DNA of 9,180 nucleotides from an uncultured Ruminococcus sp. (lineage in GTDB: Bacteria; Bacillota; Clostridia; Oscillospirales; Acutalibacteraceae). The position numbers and the translations under genes are program-made. The stretch is taken from NCBI GenBank assembly GCA_902766305.1, contig CACXDE010000317.1, forward strand, positions 1 to 9,180, written 5' to 3'. Below, one piece after another: positions 1 to 4,991 of this stretch (the first letter of the stretch is position 1; every line of letters starts with the position of its first letter). Below the pieces are notes generated by a model. It made no database searches. It was not told the DNA's origin and saw only the letters and a program-made list of their open reading frames with translations.

Positions 1-1
1 G

Positions 2-1894
2 GGAAATCCGCATATCGGTCACTGTTATACAACTACAGCCTGTGATTCCATCGCAAGATATAAAAGAATGCAGGGCTATGACGTAATGTTCCTGACTGGT
101 ACAGACGAACACGGTCAGAAAATAGAACAAAAGGCGGCAGAAAAGGGTATCACACCTAAACAGTATGTAGATGAAATAGTTGAAATATTCAAAAAACTGT
201 GGGATTGTATGAATATCAGCTATGACAGATATATCCGTACTACCGATGATTATCATGTAGAGGCTGTACAGAAGATCTTCAAGGATCTGTATGACAGAGG
301 GTATATCTACAAGGGTGAGTACAAGGGTAAATACTGCACTCCGTGTGAAAGCTTCTGGACAGAGAGCCAGCTCGTTGAGGGCAAATGCCCCGACTGCGGA
401 AGACCTGTTACGGACGCAAAGGAAGAAGCATATTTTCTGAAAATGTCGCCGTTCGCTGACAGAATAGAAAAGCTTCTTACTGAAACTGACTATCTGCGTC
501 CTAAGACAAGAGCTGTCGAGCTTGTCAATAACTTCATAAAGCCCGGTCTTGAAGATCTGTGTGTTTCAAGAACAAGCTTTAAATGGGGCATTCCCGTTAC
601 CTTTGACGAAAAGCATGTTGTGTATGTATGGATAGACGCTTTGTCAAACTATATCACCGCTCTCGGATATGACAACGAAGCATACAGCGATTACGATAAA
701 TTCTGGCCGGCAGATGTCCATATGGTTGCGAAGGATATCATGCGTTTCCATGCTATAATATGGCCGGCAATGCTTATGGCTCTTGAACTTCCTCTGCCCA
801 AACATCTTGCTGTGCACGGCTGGATAACCTTTGACGGCAAGAAAATGGGCAAGTCACTCGGCAATGTTGTAGATCCTTTCATGCTCAGTGAACGCTACGG
901 TGCAGACGCTATACGTTACCATATCATGAGAGAAATGGCTCTCGGTGCTGACAGCTCTTTCTCCAATGAAATAATGATAAACCGTATCAACAGTGACCTT
1001 GCAAACGGTCTTGGAAACCTTGTATCGAGAACTGTAGCTATGGTTGAGAAATATTTCGGCGGTACGCTTCCTGCTGAAAGAGAAGCCGGTGACTTTGACG
1101 AAGAACTTATAAATGCCGCTGTATCGCTTTCTGACGCTGTTGATGAATATGTGGATAAAACTCAGCTCAATAATGCTCTTGCGGAGATCTTCAAGGTTGT
1201 TTCCCGCGCAAACAAATATATTGACGAGACTACACCGTGGATACTTGCAAAGGACGAGGGCAAGCGTATCCGTCTTGCAACCGTTCTGTACAACCTTCTT
1301 GATACCATCCGCATTATATCAACCCTTCTGTCTGCCTTTATGCCGACAACAATGCCGAAAATATGGGATCAGATCGGCGCGGCTGAAAATAGTGTAAGCT
1401 ATGACAATGTTTCAAGGTTCGGTGTTCTTCCGGCTGCACTTACCGTAAAGAAGGGTGAGATCATATTCCCGAGAATAGATGTAGATAAGGAAATAGAGGA
1501 ACTCAACAAGCTTATTAAACCGGCTGAAACAAAGACAGAGAAAAAGGAAGATAAAAAGCCTGAAGGTCTTGCAATGATAGGTATTGAGGACTTTATGAAG
1601 GTCGGTCTTACAGTTGCCAAGGTTATAAACTGCGAACCGATAAAGCGTTCAAAGAAGCTTCTGAAGCTCACACTTGATGACGGTTCAGGAACAGATAGAA
1701 CTGTAGCAAGCGGTATTTCCGAATACTACAAGCCTGATGAGCTTATAGGTAAAAGTGTAATTGTTGTATCAAATCTTAAGCCTGCAAAGCTTTGCGGAGT
1801 TGAGAGCAACGGTATGATACTTGCTGCTGATGACGGTGACAATGTAAAGGTTATTTTTGTTGACGGTGTTGCTCCCGGAAGCAGAGTAAGATAA
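2..1894 (+). CDS. metG: Methionine--tRNA ligase (MetRS), 5'-truncated by window edge
   Basis: Cytoplasmic enzyme that charges tRNA-Met and initiator tRNA with methionine using ATP. The reading frame is open from base 2, ahead of the ATG at 68. The first visible residues contain PHIGH, the class I HIGH signature, so the true start lies upstream and roughly 12-16 residues are missing (inferred from family length). In visible numbering (630 residues), a four-cysteine zinc knuckle lies at Cys112, Cys115, Cys129 and Cys132 in the connective-peptide region. The tRNA/ATP loop is KMGKS (281-285), a variant of KMSKS. An anticodon-binding helical domain follows. A lysine/glutamate-rich linker then leads to a C-terminal Trbp111-type OB-fold tRNA-binding domain of about 100 residues, beginning near GIEDFMKVG. 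The domain order matches the long bacterial MetG form. The gene ends in a convergent terminator shared with the minus-strand regulator. Only the missing N-terminus is uncertain. Confidence 0.97.
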   Translation, partial: GNPHIGHCYTTTACDSIARYKRMQGYDVMFLTGTDEHGQKIEQKAAEKGITPKQYVDEIVEIFKKLWDCMNISYDRYIRTTDDYHVEAVQKIFKDLYDRGYIYKGEYKGKYCTPCESFWTESQLVEGKCPDCGRPVTDAKEEAYFLKMSPFADRIEKLLTETDYLRPKTRAVELVNNFIKPGLEDLCVSRTSFKWGIPVTFDEKHVVYVWIDALSNYITALGYDNEAYSDYDKFWPADVHMVAKDIMRFHAIIWPAMLMALELPLPKHLAVHGWITFDGKKMGKSLGNVVDPFMLSERYGADAIRYHIMREMALGADSSFSNEIMINRINSDLANGLGNLVSRTVAMVEKYFGGTLPAEREAGDFDEELINAAVSLSDAVDEYVDKTQLNNALAEIFKVVSRANKYIDETTPWILAKDEGKRIRLATVLYNLLDTIRIISTLLSAFMPTTMPKIWDQIGAAENSVSYDNVSRFGVLPAALTVKKGEIIFPRIDVDKEIEELNKLIKPAETKTEKKEDKKPEGLAMIGIEDFMKVGLTVAKVINCEPIKRSKKLLKLTLDDGSGTDRTVASGISEYYKPDELIGKSVIVVSNLKPAKLCGVESNGMILAADDGDNVKVIFVDGVAPGSRVR

Positions 1895-1921
1895 CAATCT
1901 GCTATAAAAAGTCTATACAAA

Positions 1922-1965
1922 AGAGTGAAGCCGCCTTGAAGTGATTCAAAGCGGCTTCACTTTAT
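1922..1965. terminator. Bidirectional intrinsic terminator between metG and the WYL regulator
   Basis: An 11-bp perfect inverted repeat (1924-1934 with 1951-1961, arm AGTGAAGCCGC) continues inward, after one mismatch, through a 5-bp TTGAA/TTCAA stem to a GTGA loop. On the plus strand it is followed by TTTATT, 30 bases past the metG stop. On the minus strand the same hairpin is followed by a CTCTTTTG run, 32 bases past the regulator's stop. It therefore sits correctly to stop transcription from both converging genes. Confidence 0.85.
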
Positions 1966-1996
1966 TAAATATGTTTTTGGGGCGTAATAACCAAAA

Positions 1997-3208
1997 TCAG
2001 GATTCAAAACCGCATATCGAAGCACACTGATTAGTATAATGCTCGATAACATCCTGAGGGGAAATTATCTTCATATCACCTGTAAACTGGAAAAGCCATC
2101 CAAGGAACGGCGGACTTATCTGTATATCCTCCGTTATACGGCAGGTATGATCGTCCGTTCTGACGATCTTTATATCAGCGCCGAACTTGTCGAACACATT
2201 ACCGATAAGCTTATCGGAAAACTCCAGAGTAACCTTTCGCACAGGTCCGTTATACATCCTGAATACTTGGCTTGTCTGTGACGGCAGGGCTACACGCAGT
2301 TTTTTGGCATTATCTGATATCGGTTCGCCGTTAAGTTTGGCGTCAATATCTGTCATCCGGTCTATCCTGTAGGTCTTTATCTTACTTTCGGTGCTTTCAT
2401 CATAGCAAAGAAGATAATAATGATTGTCATTAGGAGTAAGCGTAAGAGGTTCAACAGTATAACGTCTTCCATCATGACGGAATATCTTATTTCTGTTTTC
2501 ATCAAGATCAAAATATCTGAAAGATATCTTTACCTGACTGTCTATTGCACGGAATATCTTATCAATATCATAAAGGGTTATACTGTCACTGACATGACGT
2601 TCATACATGGGACTGTGCTTCTCTGTAACAAGAGCTTCCTTGTCCTGACGGTCAGACATATTGATAAGAGTATCAATTATTCTGTCGGATGAGTCACCCT
2701 TAACAAATGTCAGAGAATTAATCGAATCAATAAGTATCTTTGCCGCAACTGTATCAAGCGGATAACCGTTTTCGTCGTCTGCATACTGAGAAAGCTTACT
2801 TCTTGTAGATTCCGGCGCAAGCATGACAAGCTTTTTCTTTACCTTGTTTGCATCCGTTCTGTCTATCTCATCTGTCAGCTTCAGATTATTTATGCCGTTT
2901 ATTAACTGTTTCAGTTCCTTCTCAGTGAAGCTGTCAGTTTTGCCGGACTCTTTAGGTTCTGTATAATATGCGTTTCCCTTATTTGTGTTTATGACTTTTA
3001 TCATGAAACTATAGTCAGGATTATCCTCTATATAAGCCGACAAGGTTTCAATATCGTCTATCAAAGTACGCCTGTCACAGGGGATACCTTCCTCGAGCAA
3101 AGCAAGACCCAATTGTTTGGTAGTGATCGCGTCCGTTTTACTTGTGTGAATTTTCAGATGATCCAGAACTCTGAGCGTTTTTATCTTCTGATTCTTTTTC
3201 CGAGCCAT
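1997..3208 (-). CDS. WYL-domain transcriptional regulator (HTH-WYL-WCX)
   Basis: Predicted DNA-binding regulator of 403 residues. An N-terminal winged-helix region (about 10-60, with RRTLIDDIETL as the likely recognition helix) is followed by a charged middle segment. A WYL domain follows (about 213-292), with the strand pair around ISFRYF, the NHYYLLCYD core and the TYRIDRM signature. A C-terminal WCX-like extension (about 318-398) completes the protein. WYL domains are ligand- or nucleic-acid-sensing modules; the ligand here is unknown. An ATG at 3214 is in frame, but AAAGGGGGA directly abuts it. The ATG at 3208 has that Shine-Dalgarno about 7 bases upstream and is preferred. The gene has its own promoter and terminators on both sides, so it is monocistronic. 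No phage-defence genes that WYL proteins often control are visible nearby, so its target cannot be assigned. Confidence 0.88.
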   Translation of the reverse strand: MARKKNQKIKTLRVLDHLKIHTSKTDAITTKQLGLALLEEGIPCDRRTLIDDIETLSAYIEDNPDYSFMIKVINTNKGNAYYTEPKESGKTDSFTEKELKQLINGINNLKLTDEIDRTDANKVKKKLVMLAPESTRSKLSQYADDENGYPLDTVAAKILIDSINSLTFVKGDSSDRIIDTLINMSDRQDKEALVTEKHSPMYERHVSDSITLYDIDKIFRAIDSQVKISFRYFDLDENRNKIFRHDGRRYTVEPLTLTPNDNHYYLLCYDESTESKIKTYRIDRMTDIDAKLNGEPISDNAKKLRVALPSQTSQVFRMYNGPVRKVTLEFSDKLIGNVFDKFGADIKIVRTDDHTCRITEDIQISPPFLGWLFQFTGDMKIISPQDVIEHYTNQCASICGFES

Positions 3209-3251
3209 ATACATTCCCCCTTTATGTGTAATAGTTTGTGTTCCTTATTCA

Positions 3252-3280
3252 ATTATAAATCAATTATTTCAATTTGTCAA
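3252..3280 (-). promoter_or_regulatory. Sigma-A promoter of the WYL regulator
   Basis: Reading the minus strand, TTGACA (3280-3275), a 17-base spacer and TATAAT (3257-3252) match the housekeeping consensus exactly. Transcription would begin near 3245, giving a 5' leader of about 37 bases before the preferred ATG at 3208. The -35 box lies within an 11-base word, TTTGACAAATT on the minus strand, that recurs at 3335-3345. Confidence 0.85.
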
Positions 3281-3467
3281 AAATTACCTATCCAATTTAT
3301 TGTACAATCGCCAAATTTTTCCGTATTATTTAAAAATTTGTCAAATATGTACTTTTTTACCGTTATTTTATCAGCAAAATGCCAATTAATGGATTATGTT
3401 GCAAGACTTGGAAACCAAACAGGGCATTATAATACTATTCTATACAAATTAAAGTATAATTGAATAT

Positions 3468-3503
3468 AAAAAAACCAATGAACCAATGTCCACCGGTTTT
3501 TTT
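3468..3503 (-). terminator. Intrinsic terminator downstream of aroF
   Basis: On the minus strand AAAAAAACC (3503-3495) pairs with GGTTTTTTT (3476-3468), with further GTG/CAT pairing inside. The hairpin ends in a seven-T run, 22 bases beyond the aroF stop codon. A-tracts on both flanks mean it could work in either direction, but the only gene it obviously serves is aroF. The loop side includes a tandem 8-base repeat, AACCAATG twice, at about 3473-3488. Confidence 0.75.
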
Positions 3504-3525
3504 AAACTATACAATAAGTTTGATA

Positions 3526-4545
3526 TTATTTCATTATCTCATCATATGCTTTTTTCAGGGCAAATACTTTTTTAGCAACAGAATCAAACTGATCCGGAGT
3601 AAGTGACTGAGCGCCGTCTGAAAGAGCGTGTTTCGGATCGTTATGCACCTCTATCATAAGACCGTCTGCGCCGGAAGCCACGGCTGCGAGAGACATCTGC
3701 TCTACAAGCCAGGATTTTCCTGTAGCATGGCTGGGGTCGACAATAACAGGAAGATGAGACAGCTTCTTAACTATAGGAACTGCCGACAGATCAAGAGTAT
3801 TTCTTGTAGCTGTTTCATAGGTGCGTATGCCTCTTTCGCAGAGTATAACCTTATCATTTCCGCCTGCCATAATATATTCAGCGCTCATAATCCATTCTTC
3901 TATAGTGTTTGCAAGACCTCTTTTCAGAAGTATAGGCTTGTCAATTTTGCCGAGCTGTTTCAGCAGTTCAAAGTTCTGCATATTCCTTGCGCCTACCTGA
4001 ATAATATCAACGCCCTCAAACATATCAATATGCGCCGAACTCATTATCTCTGTAACGATAGGAAGACCTGTCGCTCTCCTTGCACCCTTAAGAAGATCAA
4101 GCCCCTCGGATTTAAGCCCCTGAAAAGAGTATGGAGATGTTCTCGGCTTATATGCGCCACCTCTGAGAAAAGCCGCTCCTGCCGCTTTTACTCTCTGTGC
4201 AACATAGTTTATCTGTTCCTCTGATTCAACAGAACATGGACCCGCCATAATACAGAATCCCCCGTCCCCTATTTTCTGTCCTGTGGGCATTTCGATAACC
4301 GTATTGTCAGGATGAAATTTGCGGTTTGCTTTTTTGTAAGGTTCCTGCACACGCTTGATATTTTCAACTATATCCTGTGCATTTACCCAATCCTCATCTA
4401 CAGCAGTTGTGTCTCCGATAAGTCCAAGAACAGTTGAGCCTACTCCGTGCCATGTGTTGACGCTTACATCATACTTTTCCTCAAGCGCCGCTTTGAATAA
4501 AATCAGCTGTTCCTTTGTTGCTCCGTCTTTCAGTACAATAATCAT
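3526..4545 (-). CDS. aroF: 3-deoxy-7-phosphoheptulonate (DAHP) synthase, ACT-like N-domain type
   Basis: Condenses phosphoenolpyruvate and erythrose 4-phosphate to DAHP, the first step of the shikimate route to Phe, Tyr, Trp and chorismate. The protein has 339 residues, the size of the Thermotoga/Bacillus-type enzymes. Residues 1 to about 68 form the ferredoxin-like (ACT-like) N-terminal domain, which in relatives mediates feedback inhibition by aromatic amino acids. The TIM-barrel catalytic domain contains AGPCSVE (101-107), KPRTSPYSFQG (133-143), KRG (208-210), ERGIRT (237-242) and DPSHATG (270-276). Expected metal ligands are Cys104, His273, Glu299 and Asp310, all present. The start ATG has GGAGG about 8 bases upstream. 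No other shikimate gene lies beside it. Transcription is probably controlled by the leader peptide and attenuator upstream (4621-4820), and a terminator follows the stop codon. Confidence in the function is high; the inhibitor specificity of the N-domain cannot be read from sequence. Confidence 0.97.
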   Translation of the reverse strand: MIIVLKDGATKEQLILFKAALEEKYDVSVNTWHGVGSTVLGLIGDTTAVDEDWVNAQDIVENIKRVQEPYKKANRKFHPDNTVIEMPTGQKIGDGGFCIMAGPCSVESEEQINYVAQRVKAAGAAFLRGGAYKPRTSPYSFQGLKSEGLDLLKGARRATGLPIVTEIMSSAHIDMFEGVDIIQVGARNMQNFELLKQLGKIDKPILLKRGLANTIEEWIMSAEYIMAGGNDKVILCERGIRTYETATRNTLDLSAVPIVKKLSHLPVIVDPSHATGKSWLVEQMSLAAVASGADGLMIEVHNDPKHALSDGAQSLTPDQFDSVAKKVFALKKAYDEIMK

Positions 4546-4620
4546 TTTGTTTTCCTCCGAAATAATAATTTTTTTCTGTTGATAACCTCCGCAAGGATCC
4601 GTCCGCTTGATATTCTCCTA

Positions 4621-4656
4621 TAAAAACAAAAAGACGAGATCCCAGCGGATCCCGTC
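4621..4656 (-). terminator. Attenuator terminator in the aroF leader
   Basis: On the minus strand GACGGGATCC (4656-4647) pairs with GGATCTCGTC (4642-4633): 10 bp with one G-U pair and a GCTG loop. TTTTTGTTTTTA follows. It lies after the leader-peptide stop and about 75 bases before the aroF ATG, so it would end the transcript before the structural gene unless disrupted. This position, rather than downstream of a gene, is the mark of a regulatory attenuator. Confidence 0.9.
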
Positions 4657-4682
4657 AAATATGTGATAATACTTCTGTACAA

Positions 4683-4820
4683 TCATAAATTCAAGGACGG
4701 ATACCGTTTGCCGGGAGCGCACGACGAGAAAGCCCATGCAAAAAACTCACATGAACCAGCAAAAAAGTATCCGCTAAATCGTGCATACTGCTTTCCGAAC
4801 ACAAATATCCATCCCTTCAT
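4683..4820 (-). CDS. Aromatic-rich leader peptide upstream of aroF
   Basis: Short ORF of 45 codons inside the aroF leader transcript. Thirteen residues are aromatic: Trp4, Phe6, Phe8, Tyr12, Phe15, Tyr18, Phe19, Phe20, Phe26, Phe27, Trp29, Phe31 and Tyr40. That composition, between a promoter and an intrinsic terminator ahead of the first aromatic-pathway enzyme, is what an attenuation leader should look like. The stop codon (4685-4683) is 26 bases before the terminator hairpin. The ATG at 4820 has no good Shine-Dalgarno and lies only about 13 bases from the predicted transcript start. An in-frame GTG at 4802 (codon 7) has AAGGGA 9 bases upstream and may be the real start, giving 39 residues. 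The frame is also open upstream to 4868, but that would start within the -35 box. It is longer than classical leader peptides such as PheL and TrpL. Its role is inferred, not shown. Confidence 0.78.
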   Translation of the reverse strand: MKGWIFVFGKQYARFSGYFFAGSCEFFAWAFSSCAPGKRYPSLNL

Positions 4821-4839
4821 AGTTTTTATCAACAAACTT

Positions 4840-4868
4840 ATACTACCACAAAAAATTTCCTTTGTCAA
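4840..4868 (-). promoter_or_regulatory. Sigma-A promoter of the aroF leader transcript
   Basis: On the minus strand TTGACA (4868-4863), a 17-base spacer and TAGTAT (4845-4840) give a near-consensus promoter. An A-tract directly upstream (minus-strand complement of the T run at 4870-4876) resembles an UP element. Predicted start is near 4833, giving a leader of about 290 bases before aroF. Confidence 0.82.
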
Positions 4869-4910
4869 CTTTTTTTCGCTTAGCTGCGCTACCCGTATTT
4901 GTAACCGCCT

Positions 4911-4948
4911 GGGTGAAACCCTTTGTTTGAAAACAAAGGGTTATCCCC
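4911..4948. repeat. Inverted repeat downstream of the leucine-rich-repeat gene
   Basis: AACCCTTTGTTT (4917-4928) and AAACAAAGGGTT (4931-4942) form a perfect 12-bp inverted repeat with almost no loop, flanked by GGG (4911-4913) and CCCCC (4945-4949). It lies about 50 bases after the stop of the surface-protein gene and could help end its transcript. Neither strand has a T-run directly after the stem, so a canonical intrinsic terminator is not supported. It could also be a copy of a dispersed intergenic element; this window holds only one copy. Confidence 0.55.
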
Positions 4949-4991
4949 CAGACCCCCTTCCTAAAAAAACTATAATTTTACACTAAGGATA

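Larger units (their letters stand above)
3209..3525. other. AT-rich intergenic spacer between the regulator and aroF
   Basis: This 317-base spacer holds the regulator's promoter, a second copy of the 11-base word spanning that promoter's -35 (3335-3345), and the aroF terminator at its far end. The frame open on the plus strand at 3113-3463 runs from inside the regulator through this AT-rich DNA and has no ribosome binding site or recognisable protein. I see no gene or RNA gene between 3281 and 3467. Confidence 0.6.
4595..4820 (-). promoter_or_regulatory. Transcription attenuator of aroF with alternative RNA pairings
   Basis: Three minus-strand segments can form alternative structures. Segment 1, AGCGGATAC (4775-4767), lies on leader codons 14 to 18 of the ATG-started frame, with aromatic codons on either side. 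Segment 2, CGGTATCCGTC (4706-4696), lies near the end of the leader ORF. Segment 3 is the terminator 5' arm (4656-4647). CGGATAC in segment 1 pairs perfectly over 7 bp with GTATCCG in segment 2, with G-U pairs at both ends. Segment 2 can also pair with segment 3 and the next base (9 pairs including one G-U, around a 2x2 internal loop), which would break the terminator. A ribosome stalled on the Phe/Tyr codons would mask segment 1 and favour 2:3 (read-through). A ribosome at the stop codon would mask part of segment 2 and favour termination. A further copy complementary to segment 2 lies downstream at 4604-4595. The pairings are seen in sequence; the mechanism is inferred. Confidence 0.7.

Noticed and set aside
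1113..1671. Other-frame ORFs within metG (1113-1397 plus; 1399-1671 minus)
   Set aside because: Shadows of the metG coding frame with no domain character or ribosome binding sites.
1997..3208. WYL regulator as part of a phage-defence or CRISPR locus
   Set aside because: WYL proteins often accompany defence systems, but neighbours are metG and aroF, and there is no CRISPR array, nuclease or methylase in the window.
3421..3470. Possible second promoter or small RNA near TATAAT words at 3427-3460
   Set aside because: TATAAT-like hexamers occur, but no acceptable -35 box lies 16-18 bases away on either strand; expected by chance in AT-rich DNA.
3628..4224. 198-residue plus-strand frame inside aroF
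   Set aside because: It lies wholly antisense to a clear DAHP synthase, has no ribosome site and its sequence has no recognisable domain.
4546..4840. T-box (tRNA-sensing) leader for aroF
   Set aside because: T-boxes are the usual control for such genes in Firmicutes, but no AGGGTGG-ACCGCG T-box sequence lies ahead of the terminator, and the stretch is occupied by an aromatic-rich ORF instead.
4683..4868. 61-residue start for the leader ORF
   Set aside because: It would begin inside the -35 box of the predicted promoter, so that start could not be transcribed from it.
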